Below the pieces are notes generated by a model, which saw nothing but the letters and a program-made list of their open reading frames with translations, was not told the DNA's origin and searched no databases. This document shows positions 8,294 to 16,800 of a stretch of DNA of 64,000 nt, piece by piece. The stretch comes from Sphingobacterium composti (lineage in GTDB: Bacteria; Bacteroidota; Bacteroidia; Sphingobacteriales; Sphingobacteriaceae): contig NZ_WUQZ01000011.1 in assembly GCF_009829075.1 (NCBI RefSeq), forward strand, positions 34,314-98,313. The letters run 5' to 3'. The stretch's first letter is position 1. Each line of letters opens with the position of its first letter. The translations under genes were made by a program, and so were the position numbers.

Positions 8294-8324
8294 CAAATAT
8301 AGTTTTAATTTTTTGTTGAACAAA
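8294..8324 (-). promoter_or_regulatory. Promoter of tRNA-Glu
   Basis: On the minus strand TTTG (8324-8321) is followed after exactly 19 bases by TATATTTG (8301-8294), a full match to the Bacteroidota -33/-7 promoter. The mature tRNA begins 18 bases after the -7 box. Confidence 0.75.
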
Positions 8325-8374
8325 AAAAAGTGAAAAAAAATTAGTATTTATGTATAGAACAAACATTTCTAGTT

Positions 8375-10846
8375 ATGATTAAACGCCAAAGTATACATCT
8401 GTTTATATTAATATTTATGATATCACTATTTTCTGGGGTAAGCTATAGTCAAAATAAAAGTGTGGATTTAGCTTTGCATTGGAAACCATCATCTTCTTAT
8501 GATGGAAAAGAAAACTTAGAATTGATTTTAACTCTTAAAAATAAAAGTAACGTAAATATCCATTTGGATGAATGGAATTTGTTTTTTAATTCTATGTATC
8601 CAGCAGTAGAGCTTTCAAATGATTCATATAAGCTGGTAGATCTGCGAGGGAATCATTTCAAAATTGAATTTTTTAACCAAAATTTGATGCCAAATGATTC
8701 GATTGAAATCACCTACACTACAAAATATGCAATATCAGGAATTTCTACAGTTCCTAATGGGTTCTATTTATTGAATAAATCGGATCAAAAAACTTTTGTC
8801 GGGATCGAAGATGTTACTTATGAGCCTTTAAAAATTACTCATGCAGACAATAAGACATTTTTAGAAAAATTGTATGCTAAAAATGAATCGTTTAAAAAGT
8901 CTGCGCCACAAATTCATATTTTTCCATCACCTAAGTATCTGAAGGAATTATCGGGTCAATTTTCGATCAATAGAATTTTAAAAGTAAGTGGTGATGATAA
9001 AGAAGTTTCATTATTCGAGCACGAGCTTAATAGAATATTAGTGTTTGAGAGAGCTAATTCTTCAAATGCTGACATAAGATTGATTCATAAAGAATCGCTA
9101 TCGAAAGAAGCTTATAATATGCTCATTTCGAAAGAATCTATTACTCTTGAATATTCAACAATGTCAGGTTTATTTTATGCATTGCAAAGTATTAAATCAT
9201 TGCATAAGGGATTAATAGATAAGAGCCATTTTCCATGCATGGAAGTAAAAGATGAACCAAGATATACTTATCGCGGATTTATGTTGGATATTGCTAGAAA
9301 CTTTAGAGACAAATCTGTTATTTTGAAGTATCTAGATTTGATGGCTGAAAACAAACTCAATGTTTTTCATTTTCATTTCATAGAAGATGAAGCGTGGCGT
9401 ATAGAAATACTTGGATTGCCTGAGTTGACAGAAGTAGGATCGTGGCGTTCACCATTACATCATTTTGGAAATGCTTTAAAACCAGCCTATGGTTCTGGAG
9501 TGAATGAAGCGAAACAATATCTAACTCGTGAAGACTTTATTGAAATTTTAAAATATGCAAAGGAAAGACATATTCGGGTTGTTCCTGAAATTGAGACGCC
9601 AGGGCACGCACGTGCTTCTATTAAGGCAATGGAATATCGCTATCATAAATATATGCAAGCGGGCAATAAGCAAGCTGCAGAGGAATATTTGCTCCATGAT
9701 TTAGACGACGCATCTGAATATAATACAGCTCAAAACTTTGGTGATAATGTCTTAAATCCGGCATTGCCTTCTGTTTATAAATTTCTTGATAAAGTATTAA
9801 CTGAGTTCAAATCCATGTATGTGGAAGCTGGAGTTCCGTTCGAAAAGGTTTCTTTGGGAGGCGATGAAGTACCGCCTGGAGTATGGGAAAAATCTCCGAG
9901 AATTCAAGAATTAATGAAAAGGGAAGGTTTGGCAAATGTATATCAAATCTGGACATATTACATCTCCAAAATCAATGAATTATGTACTTCAAAAGGTCTA
10001 CAAATGGCAGGCTGGGAAGAAATAGGGATGGTGAATAATGGTACTGGAATGGTCGTAAATCACGATATGCCAAACAAGCAAAATATGCAACTCGATGTTT
10101 GGAATAATATTATCGGAGGAGGACAAGATGATCTTGTCTATAGACTGGCAAATGCAGGCTATCCGACGGTGTTAATTAGTGCTTCTAATACCTACTTTGA
10201 TATGATGTGGGACACGTCATTTGAAGAGCCAGGTCTGAAGTGGGCAACTTATGCCGATTTATATCATTCTTACTCTTTATTTCCAGAGGATTATTTTGCG
10301 AATATTCATACATACTATAGTGGAGCAAAGCTAAATAAATCTTATATAAATAAACTTGTGCGTATCAATGAGAAAGGTAGGTCGAATTTCTTAGGTATTA
10401 AAGGTGGGGTTTTTGCCGAAACTTTATTAAAGGATGAAAATTTAGATTATTTGGCATTTCCAAGATTCTATGTGCTAGCGGAGAGAGCTTGGTCGCCTAG
10501 AAGAGTTTATGAAAACGAAAATAGCTATGACAAAAAGAAGTTTGATGTAGAATATATTTCTTTTTTAAATAGAATAGCAAAAGTGGAGTTACCTTCGATT
10601 GCTAATAGAGTGAAGTTCCGTTTACCACGTGTAGGGTTGAAATTGGATAAAAACGTTTTAAGCGCAAATTTGGAGTATCCTGGATTTAGTGTCTATTATA
10701 CGACAGATGGGACAACTCCTAGTTTAAAGAGTAATTTGTTTAATACCAAAAATGGCATTATCGTAAACGAGGGACAGGTAATTTCTATTGCTGTTGTAGA
10801 TGAGTGGGGAAGAACGGGGGTAGTATCAACATTAAATATTTATTAA
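8375..10846 (+). CDS. Exported beta-N-acetylhexosaminidase, GH20
   Basis: This 823-residue secreted or periplasmic enzyme removes terminal GlcNAc/GalNAc from glycans or chitooligosaccharides. It has a signal peptide (about 1-25, ending SYSQ), an N-terminal carbohydrate-binding-like CHB_HEX region (about 30-160), a GH20b domain (about 175-295), and the GH20 barrel starting at YRGFMLDIARNFR. The catalytic Asp-Glu pair is in GGDEVP (Asp497, Glu498). A C-terminal chitobiase-type beta domain follows (FSVYYTTDGTTPS, about 775). The GC content is low, like the core chromosome, so it lies outside the island. It stands alone on the plus strand and converges with ribH. The exact linkage specificity is not visible. 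Confidence 0.93.
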   Translation: MIKRQSIHLFILIFMISLFSGVSYSQNKSVDLALHWKPSSSYDGKENLELILTLKNKSNVNIHLDEWNLFFNSMYPAVELSNDSYKLVDLRGNHFKIEFFNQNLMPNDSIEITYTTKYAISGISTVPNGFYLLNKSDQKTFVGIEDVTYEPLKITHADNKTFLEKLYAKNESFKKSAPQIHIFPSPKYLKELSGQFSINRILKVSGDDKEVSLFEHELNRILVFERANSSNADIRLIHKESLSKEAYNMLISKESITLEYSTMSGLFYALQSIKSLHKGLIDKSHFPCMEVKDEPRYTYRGFMLDIARNFRDKSVILKYLDLMAENKLNVFHFHFIEDEAWRIEILGLPELTEVGSWRSPLHHFGNALKPAYGSGVNEAKQYLTREDFIEILKYAKERHIRVVPEIETPGHARASIKAMEYRYHKYMQAGNKQAAEEYLLHDLDDASEYNTAQNFGDNVLNPALPSVYKFLDKVLTEFKSMYVEAGVPFEKVSLGGDEVPPGVWEKSPRIQELMKREGLANVYQIWTYYISKINELCTSKGLQMAGWEEIGMVNNGTGMVVNHDMPNKQNMQLDVWNNIIGGGQDDLVYRLANAGYPTVLISASNTYFDMMWDTSFEEPGLKWATYADLYHSYSLFPEDYFANIHTYYSGAKLNKSYINKLVRINEKGRSNFLGIKGGVFAETLLKDENLDYLAFPRFYVLAERAWSPRRVYENENSYDKKKFDVEYISFLNRIAKVELPSIANRVKFRLPRVGLKLDKNVLSANLEYPGFSVYYTTDGTTPSLKSNLFNTKNGIIVNEGQVISIAVVDEWGRTGVVSTLNIY

Positions 10847-10896
10847 CATAAAACAGAAAGGATAGCAAAGGCTATCCTTTCTGTTTTATGTTAATA
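10841..10896. terminator. Bidirectional terminator shared by GH20 gene and ribH
   Basis: A perfect 26-base stem (10841-10866 with 10871-10896) and a 4-base loop sits between the two convergent genes. Both stop codons lie inside its arms: GH20 TAA at 10844-10846 and ribH TAA at 10893-10891. T-rich flanks occur on both sides. Confidence 0.85.
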
Positions 10897-11379
10897 TTTT
10901 TTGCTTATATGCGACATCTGAATAGCAGTGATTGCAGCTTCTTCTCCTTTGTTGCCATGCTTGCCGCCAGCACGATCCATGGCTTGCTCTAAGTTATCTG
11001 TTGTCAAAACCCCAAAAATAACAGGTTTATTGTGTTTTATCGCTACGTTACTAATTCCATTAGCGACAGCGTCACAGATAAAATCAAAATGTCTTGTTTC
11101 ACCTTGAATAACGCAACCTAAACATATTACTGCATCAAAATCTTTATTGCGAAGGGCAATATCTGCACCAGATATCAGTTCATAACTTCCAGGTACTTCG
11201 ATAATATCAATATTCTCTTCTTGTCCTCCGTTTTTCAAAATACCTTCAATAGCTCCATTTAATAAAGCGCCTGTTACTTGTGCATTCCATTGGGAGACTA
11301 CGATTGCAAATTTGAATTTTTCAGCATTTTGAACTTGGATATGTGAGAAATCCGATAAATTTTTAAGCGAACTTGCCAT
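10891..11379 (-). CDS. ribH: 6,7-dimethyl-8-ribityllumazine synthase
   Basis: This 162-residue cytoplasmic enzyme makes ribityllumazine, the penultimate compound of riboflavin synthesis, from 3,4-dihydroxybutanone phosphate and aminoribityl-uracil. Visible family blocks are SQWNAQVTGALLNGA (substrate loop), VPGSYELI, LGCVIQGETRHFDFI (with the catalytic His of the TRHFD stretch) and FGVLTTDNLEQAMDRAGGKHGNKG near the end. Length is normal. It follows the TPR gene on the same strand, but a hairpin terminator lies between them. No FMN riboswitch is seen upstream. No other rib genes are near. Confidence 0.97.
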   Translation of the reverse strand: MASSLKNLSDFSHIQVQNAEKFKFAIVVSQWNAQVTGALLNGAIEGILKNGGQEENIDIIEVPGSYELISGADIALRNKDFDAVICLGCVIQGETRHFDFICDAVANGISNVAIKHNKPVIFGVLTTDNLEQAMDRAGGKHGNKGEEAAITAIQMSHISKKY

Positions 11380-11400
11380 GATATTTTTTGTTTTAACTTA

Positions 11401-11426
11401 AAAAGGCTGCTTGATAGCAGCCTTTT
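11401..11426 (-). terminator. Terminator between the TPR gene and ribH
   Basis: AAAAGGCTGC (11401-11410) pairs perfectly with GCAGCCTTTT (11417-11426). On the minus strand the stem is followed by five T. It lies only 21 bases before the ribH start, so it either ends the TPR message or attenuates read-through into ribH. Confidence 0.75.
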
Positions 11427-11450
11427 ATATGTAATGATTTGTTAATTCAA

Positions 11451-12107
11451 TTATTGTTTAGCTTGTACACGAGCTAATGGACCATCAATAGTCGAAGCTT
11501 CTGCACTTTGAGGAAAGTCTGTCTTGATTCTTTGGTAAGCTTCCTCAGCTTTTTTGTATTCATTTAATTGCTCGTATACTAAACCTAATTTTTTCAAAAA
11601 TAAAGGTGTAGTATATGAGTTTTTGGATTTGCCTACAGCTTTTTGATAATAATCTGCTGCATTTTTATAATCGTGACTATCAGAATATGCGTCACCAATT
11701 AAACCTACTACAAGCGGGTCTAAGATTTCACTACCTGTGTCAGAGTATTTTTTCAAATAGTTAATTGCTTCTTGGAAGTTGCCTTCACGTAAATATAATC
11801 CACCTAAGTAAGCATTAGCAATGTTTGCCGAAGGAGTATTAGAATATTCATCAGCTATTTCTTTCAATCCAGTGAAACTTCCGTCACCTTCGATTGCTTT
11901 CTTTTGTAATGAATCAATTAAAACGTATTCTTCAGCTTGATACATAGCATCTGCAGCTGTTTCGGCTCGAGGCGCTAAGTATAATTTTTGGTAGCCTATA
12001 TATAAAAGAATTAATACGACAACAGCGCCTAAAATGAATAATAGACTTTTTTGATTGTCTTGGAAAAAAGATCCTTTTTGATCTGTAGAATTAATATTTG
12101 TTGACAT
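11451..12107 (-). CDS. Membrane-anchored tetratricopeptide repeat protein (YfgM-like)
   Basis: This 218-residue protein has a short cytoplasmic N-terminus, one membrane segment (about 21-42, KSLLFILGAVVVLILLYIGY) and a periplasmic part made of TPR-like helices (for example YLREGNFQEAINYLKKY, SHDYKNAADYYQKAV, LNEYKKAEEAYQRI). The layout resembles YfgM/ancillary SecYEG-type proteins, but it could be a general TPR scaffold. A promoter with both elements lies upstream and a terminator follows. Function is unknown beyond the domain layout. Confidence 0.85.
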   Translation of the reverse strand: MSTNINSTDQKGSFFQDNQKSLLFILGAVVVLILLYIGYQKLYLAPRAETAADAMYQAEEYVLIDSLQKKAIEGDGSFTGLKEIADEYSNTPSANIANAYLGGLYLREGNFQEAINYLKKYSDTGSEILDPLVVGLIGDAYSDSHDYKNAADYYQKAVGKSKNSYTTPLFLKKLGLVYEQLNEYKKAEEAYQRIKTDFPQSAEASTIDGPLARVQAKQ

Positions 12108-12135
12108 TAGTTTATATTAAATATACTATGGAACG

Positions 12136-12165
12136 CAAAAATACACTTTTATTGAAAACTTACAA
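12136..12165 (-). promoter_or_regulatory. Promoter of the TPR gene
   Basis: On the minus strand TTG (12165-12163) is followed after 19 bases by TATTTTTG (12143-12136), the same spacing as in the tRNA-Glu promoter. The ATG at 12107 gives a leader of roughly 24 bases. Confidence 0.65.
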
Positions 12166-12199
12166 CACTAAAAACTATAAAAAGCTAAATTGATGCAAA

Positions 12200-14119
12200 T
12201 TAACTAATTGGTATAGTAGGGTGGTCTAATGACTCGTATACAGAATTCTGGCTTTTAAATTCTGGTACAATAGCCTTCATCTGACGTACTATATTCGTGC
12301 TTTGTTGTGTGTTAACCATTTCGAATAAAATATCTAATTGAGATTTTACCTCCTCAAAACAATTTTCTCTCACCTTAGCAATCATAATTTTCTCGTGATG
12401 AGTAGGTAACGTGTTCTCTAGGTCATTAAGCAATTCTTCGTAAAGTTTTTCACCAGGTCTAAGTCCAGTGAATTTTATCTCAATATCCTTATTAGGCTCA
12501 AAACCTGAAAGCTTAATCATTTTCTTTGCTAAATCAACGATCTTGACAGATTTACCCATATCAAAAACAAAAATTTCTCCACCAGTACCCATACTTCCAG
12601 CTTCAATTACAAGCTGACAAGCTTCTGGAATAGTCATGAAATAGCGTGTGATATCAGGATGTGTTACTGTAACAGGGCCACCCTTTTCGATTTGTTCTCT
12701 GAAACGTGGAATTACTGATCCGTTAGAACCTAAAACGTTTCCAAAGCGAGTGGTAATAAATCTTGTTCTACCTTCTGTATTATCTTGTTCCAGTTTGTTA
12801 TTCAATGCTTGTACATATATCTCGGCAATACGTTTTGTCGCTCCCATGACATTTGTTGGGTTCACGGCTTTATCTGTAGAGACAAATACAAACTTTTTAG
12901 TTTTGAATTCAACGGCTAGATTTGCGATGTTCATTGTTCCCAATACATTGGTATTCACCCCTTCAATTGGGTGATTTTCGACCATAGGAACGTGTTTATA
13001 TGCTGCTGCGTGATAAACTATTTGAGGTTTAAATTCTTCAAATAAATAATGCATACGATCATAATTCTTCACGTCAGCAATAAATGTATGGTATATTTGA
13101 TCTTTGAATTTTTCTTGAAGATCAAGATGTAAATTATGAAGAGGGGATTCGGCCTGATCACAAAGTATGATAACTTGAGGGCCAAATTTGCTTATTTGCG
13201 TGGCAATTTCGCTACCTATTGAACCTGCGGCACCAGTTACCAAAACGCGTTTGCCTCTCAATTGATCAGAAATTGACTCATTGTTTATTTGAATTGGTGC
13301 ACGTTCTAATAAATCCTCAATTTTAACATTTTTGATGTGATTTACTGAAAAATCACCGTTCATAATTTGTTTTGCGGGAGGAATAGTAAGAACAGAGATG
13401 TTATGTTCTAAACAAATTTCAATTATTTGTGCTTTTTTATCAGAAACTAATGATGGGGTAGCAATTATTAATTCATCCACAGCCAATCTGTTAATGACAT
13501 TGACTAAATATTCTGATTTGAAAATACGAACACCATCAATAGACTTTCCTACTTTAGTCGGATTATCGTCTAAAAATCCTACAATGACTTTATTAGTTGT
13601 AAGGTCATGGTCAAATGTCCTTTTTACCGCAATACCTAATTCTCCAGCACCAAAAATTAGGACACTTTTCTTAATCTTTTTAGCCGTCCTTGAGTATTGG
13701 AAAAACACTTTTATTGATGTACGGTATATTACAAGACCTACAAACAGTAATAAAGAATAAATTATTATTAATGAGCTATCAATAACGATTGGTAGGCGAA
13801 GTGCTAATACGAATAATTTAGCACCTAAGAGAAGGATAACAGTTAATAAATTACTTGATAATATTCGAATAGAATCTGTCGAACTTGTGTACCTAACAAT
13901 TCCTGAGTAAAGTCTAAAAACCCCAAAAGAAAAAATAGTCGCACCTATACATAATAGAAATGCTGTAGCAAAATCATTTGGACTAAAAGGTAAATTTTTA
14001 GTATCTTGATACAGATAATATGCAATCAGAAAAGCAATGATTGCAGCTGTCAGGTCAAGAAAAAATATAACCCATCTCGGTAATATTTTAACGTGGTTAA
14101 TAACTTTTAAGAATTTCAT
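12200..14119 (-). CDS. Membrane UDP-sugar 4,6-dehydratase/epimerase (CapD/WbpM/PglF type)
   Basis: This 639-residue inner-membrane enzyme acts on nucleotide sugars for surface polysaccharide or glycoprotein glycans. Four membrane helices occupy about 1-135. A first Rossmann domain follows (GAGELG near 156), then the catalytic short-chain-dehydrogenase domain with TGAAGSIGSE near 294, YHAAAYKHVPMVE, and STDKAVNPTNVMGATKR. In that last block the usual catalytic Tyr of the YxxxK pair is Met, as in WbpM/PglF. Length and order match the family. No other polysaccharide genes are adjacent, so the pathway is not defined here. The substrate is probably UDP-GlcNAc by family, not shown by sequence. Confidence 0.9.
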   Translation of the reverse strand: MKFLKVINHVKILPRWVIFFLDLTAAIIAFLIAYYLYQDTKNLPFSPNDFATAFLLCIGATIFSFGVFRLYSGIVRYTSSTDSIRILSSNLLTVILLLGAKLFVLALRLPIVIDSSLIIIYSLLLFVGLVIYRTSIKVFFQYSRTAKKIKKSVLIFGAGELGIAVKRTFDHDLTTNKVIVGFLDDNPTKVGKSIDGVRIFKSEYLVNVINRLAVDELIIATPSLVSDKKAQIIEICLEHNISVLTIPPAKQIMNGDFSVNHIKNVKIEDLLERAPIQINNESISDQLRGKRVLVTGAAGSIGSEIATQISKFGPQVIILCDQAESPLHNLHLDLQEKFKDQIYHTFIADVKNYDRMHYLFEEFKPQIVYHAAAYKHVPMVENHPIEGVNTNVLGTMNIANLAVEFKTKKFVFVSTDKAVNPTNVMGATKRIAEIYVQALNNKLEQDNTEGRTRFITTRFGNVLGSNGSVIPRFREQIEKGGPVTVTHPDITRYFMTIPEACQLVIEAGSMGTGGEIFVFDMGKSVKIVDLAKKMIKLSGFEPNKDIEIKFTGLRPGEKLYEELLNDLENTLPTHHEKIMIAKVRENCFEEVKSQLDILFEMVNTQQSTNIVRQMKAIVPEFKSQNSVYESLDHPTIPIS

Positions 14120-14143
14120 TTATAATTTGAGCCTTCGTATATG

Positions 14144-14151
14144 CAAAGCTA
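14144..14151 (-). promoter_or_regulatory. Promoter -7 box of the CapD/WbpM-type gene
   Basis: The minus strand reads TAGCTTTG, matching TAnnTTTG, 24 bases before the ATG at 14119. No clear -33 element is seen. Confidence 0.45.
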
Positions 14152-14220
14152 TTAAAAATTGGAATATAACTGAATATTCTTTTTTATAATCGATGTATAT
14201 ATTGGCTAAATATTCAAAAT

Positions 14221-15423
14221 ATGACTAAAATTAGTGAGAATGTATTCGGGCAAACGAAAGAATTATTAAAATCAAAAGGTCAGAGTAAGCGAGAATTAGT
14301 TATTGGCATACCTAAAGAGACAGTTTTTCAAGAAAAGCGAATAGCTTTAACTCCCCTTTCTGTCGCGCTATTGATAGAGTACGGACATCAGGTAGTCATT
14401 GAGTCGAATGCAGGGGCTAGTTCTAACTTTCTGGATCACCATTACAGCGAACAAGGAGCGCAAATTGTCTACGAGAAGGAGCGTGTATATAATGCAGATG
14501 TAATTATCAAGATTGCAGGTCCAACATTAGAAGAAGTTCGTTTAATGCGCAATAAGCAACTACTAATGTCCTCACAACAGCCTAGCTTGTTGGATAAAGA
14601 GGTCTTGAGTGCCCTAATGAAAAAGCAGATTACAGCCTTATCTTATGAATACCTTCAAGATGAAGGGGGACATTTGACTGTAGTACGTGCAATGAGTGAA
14701 ATAGTAGGAGCTACTTCTATTCTTATAGCTGCAGAATATCTTTCTAATGTATTTGATGGAAAAGGATTGATGTTAGGAGGTATCACAGGTGTTCCTCCTA
14801 CTGAGATTGTGATAATTGGTGCTGGTACTGTCGGTGAATTTGCAGCACGCACAGCAATTGCTTTAGGTGCCCAAGTTAAAGTCTTTGATAGTTCTGTATA
14901 TAGACTTCGAAGGTTGCAAAATAACGTAGGTTCTAGAGTATATACATCCGTTATTCAACCAATTATTCTAAATAAAGCTATCAAGTCTTCTGATGTAGTA
15001 ATTGGTGCTTTGCGCGCTAAAAATGGACGTTCTGCCTGTCTTATTTCGGAAGATACAGTCGCTGATATGAAGCCCAATTCTGTAATTATCGATGTTTCTA
15101 TAGATCAAGGAGGGTGCTTCGAAACTTCAAAAATAACTACCCATGATAAGCCTATATTTCGTAAATATGATGTAATACATTATTGTGTGCCAAATATTGC
15201 ATCACGTGTGGCTCGTACAGCAACCTATGCTTTAACGAATATTTTTACGCCTATACTTTTGCAAATAGGCGAATGCGGCAGCTTCAGTAATCTTATATGG
15301 AGTCATGCTGGTATTCGTAATGCAGTGTATCTTTACCAAGGAAGCCTAACAAATAAAGATATGGCGGATAGATTTGATATTCCATACAAAGATTTATCTT
15401 TGATGATAGTCGCAAATCAATAA
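14221..15423 (+). CDS. ald: Alanine dehydrogenase
   Basis: This 400-residue cytoplasmic NAD-dependent enzyme interconverts alanine with pyruvate and ammonia. The N-terminal AlaDh/PNT domain has GIPKETVFQEKRIALTP and GHQVVIESNAGA. The NAD-binding domain has IIGAGTVGEFAARTAIALGAQVKVFD near 200. The later blocks VIIDVSIDQGGCFETS and YCVPNIASRVARTATYAL are hallmarks of alanine dehydrogenase, including the Asp/Gly-rich loop. It carries about 25 extra N-terminal residues relative to the shortest family members, common in Bacteroidota. It heads a tight operon with the esterase (4-base gap) and the thioredoxin. Confidence 0.93.
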   Translation: MTKISENVFGQTKELLKSKGQSKRELVIGIPKETVFQEKRIALTPLSVALLIEYGHQVVIESNAGASSNFLDHHYSEQGAQIVYEKERVYNADVIIKIAGPTLEEVRLMRNKQLLMSSQQPSLLDKEVLSALMKKQITALSYEYLQDEGGHLTVVRAMSEIVGATSILIAAEYLSNVFDGKGLMLGGITGVPPTEIVIIGAGTVGEFAARTAIALGAQVKVFDSSVYRLRRLQNNVGSRVYTSVIQPIILNKAIKSSDVVIGALRAKNGRSACLISEDTVADMKPNSVIIDVSIDQGGCFETSKITTHDKPIFRKYDVIHYCVPNIASRVARTATYALTNIFTPILLQIGECGSFSNLIWSHAGIRNAVYLYQGSLTNKDMADRFDIPYKDLSLMIVANQ

Positions 15424-15427
15424 ACCT

Positions 15428-16288
15428 ATGAAATTTTATTTAACATTACTTATGACACTTATTGTCGGGGCATTATCAGCCCAAGAACAAATATCTATGT
15501 ATAATGTGTTACCCAATACTAAGGACACAGCAAAATTAGATAAGAATACTCCAGAGCTTTATTTTTATTCTCCAGAAGTTGTATCCAAAAATAAAGTTTT
15601 TTTGATATTGCCTGGCGGAGGTTATCACCATTTGGCAATGGATCATGAAGGGCATGCCATGGCTAAAAGATTATCCGATCTAGGCTATTATGCGTTTGTA
15701 TTGAAATATCGATTACCAACTTCAAAACAGCAATTGGAAAAAAAGATAGCACCAATACAAGATGCACAAAGGGCTTTATATTTAGTTAGAGAAAAGGTGA
15801 AAGATCTGAAATTGAAAAATCCTAAGGTAGGCGTAATGGGATCATCGGCTGGAGGACATTTGGCTTCTACATTGTCTACTCACTACGATATGGATTATCA
15901 CAATAAAAATATTAGTGCAAAGATTTTAAGACCAGATTTTTCTGTGTTAATATATCCAGTAATTTCAATGGAAGATGGGGTTACGCATAATGGTTCTAAA
16001 AATAATTTATTAGGTCCAGATGTCAGTGAAGAAGATTTAATTAGATTCTCGAATGAGAAGAATATTAATAAGAAGACACCTCCTGCATATCTAATACATG
16101 CCAAAGATGACAAAGTTGTACCGATTGAAAATAGTCTTCGCTATCAGCGAGAGCTAATAAAATATAATATCCCTAATTATTTATTTACATATGAATTGGG
16201 GGGGCACGGTTTTGGTATGAACAACAAGCAAGAACCACGTGAATGGTTCGAGTCTATGTTAGAATGGTTAGAAAGTATTAAATTGTAA
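15428..16288 (+). CDS. Exported alpha/beta-hydrolase, acetyl-esterase-like
   Basis: This 286-residue hydrolase has a signal peptide (about 1-18, ending LSAQ), so it acts in the periplasm or outside. The fold signatures are an oxyanion motif LPGGGYHHL (about 60), the nucleophile in GSSAGG (Ser140), the acid in HAKDDKVVP (probably Asp228) and the catalytic His in GGHGFGM (His260). It belongs with the xylanase/acetyl-xylan-esterase-like hydrolases (BD-FAE/AXE group). The substrate could be an acetylated or feruloylated sugar or a peptide-like ester. It is coupled to ald upstream and to the thioredoxin 2 bases downstream. Confidence 0.85.
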   Translation: MKFYLTLLMTLIVGALSAQEQISMYNVLPNTKDTAKLDKNTPELYFYSPEVVSKNKVFLILPGGGYHHLAMDHEGHAMAKRLSDLGYYAFVLKYRLPTSKQQLEKKIAPIQDAQRALYLVREKVKDLKLKNPKVGVMGSSAGGHLASTLSTHYDMDYHNKNISAKILRPDFSVLIYPVISMEDGVTHNGSKNNLLGPDVSEEDLIRFSNEKNINKKTPPAYLIHAKDDKVVPIENSLRYQRELIKYNIPNYLFTYELGGHGFGMNNKQEPREWFESMLEWLESIKL

Positions 16289-16290
16289 GT

Positions 16291-16800
16291 ATGAAGAATA
16301 TTTTTTGGATGCTAGTGTTATTGTTGAGTATTACATTGCCTAGTTACGCCCAAGAATGGAAAGTCGAAGTTGGGGAACAAACTCCAAAATTTGTAGTTAA
16401 AGGCAAAAAGGATAAAGTTTTTTCATCAGAAAGCCTGAAAGGGAAAGTGGTCCTTTTAAATTTTTTTGCAACTTGGTGTCCTCCTTGTAGAGAAGAGCTT
16501 CCAAGGTTGCAAAGGGAAATTTGGGATGAATTAAAAACTGAGAAAGATTTAGCCGTCTTTGTATTAGGAAGAGAAGAAGGTTGGGATAAATTGGACCCAT
16601 TTATGGAAAAGCATAATTATACTTTTCCAATTTTCCCAGATTTGAAAAGAGAAGTTTTCGGATTGTTTGCTGATCAGTCTATTCCTCGTAATGTAATTTT
16701 AGATAGAACAGGAAAGATCATTTACCAATCTATTGGATTTGAAAATGAAGAATTCTCAAAAATGGTTAAACTTATAAAAGCTGAGCTTCAAAAGAAATAA
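16291..16800 (+). CDS. TlpA/ResA-like periplasmic thioredoxin
   Basis: This 169-residue thioredoxin-fold protein has a signal peptide (about 1-20, ending SYAQ) and the active site WCPPC (Cys63, Cys66) followed by REELP, characteristic of the TlpA/ResA/DsbE group that reduces disulfides in the periplasm, for example during cytochrome c maturation. IPRNVILDR holds the conserved cis-Pro. It starts 2 bases after the esterase stop. Its 3' end overlaps the convergent ABC ATPase gene by 29 bases. The client protein is unknown. Confidence 0.9.
   Translation: MKNIFWMLVLLLSITLPSYAQEWKVEVGEQTPKFVVKGKKDKVFSSESLKGKVVLLNFFATWCPPCREELPRLQREIWDELKTEKDLAVFVLGREEGWDKLDPFMEKHNYTFPIFPDLKREVFGLFADQSIPRNVILDRTGKIIYQSIGFENEEFSKMVKLIKAELQKK

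Noticed and set aside
11380..11450. FMN riboswitch before ribH
   Set aside because: Only a simple terminator hairpin is present; the space is far too short for the RFN element.
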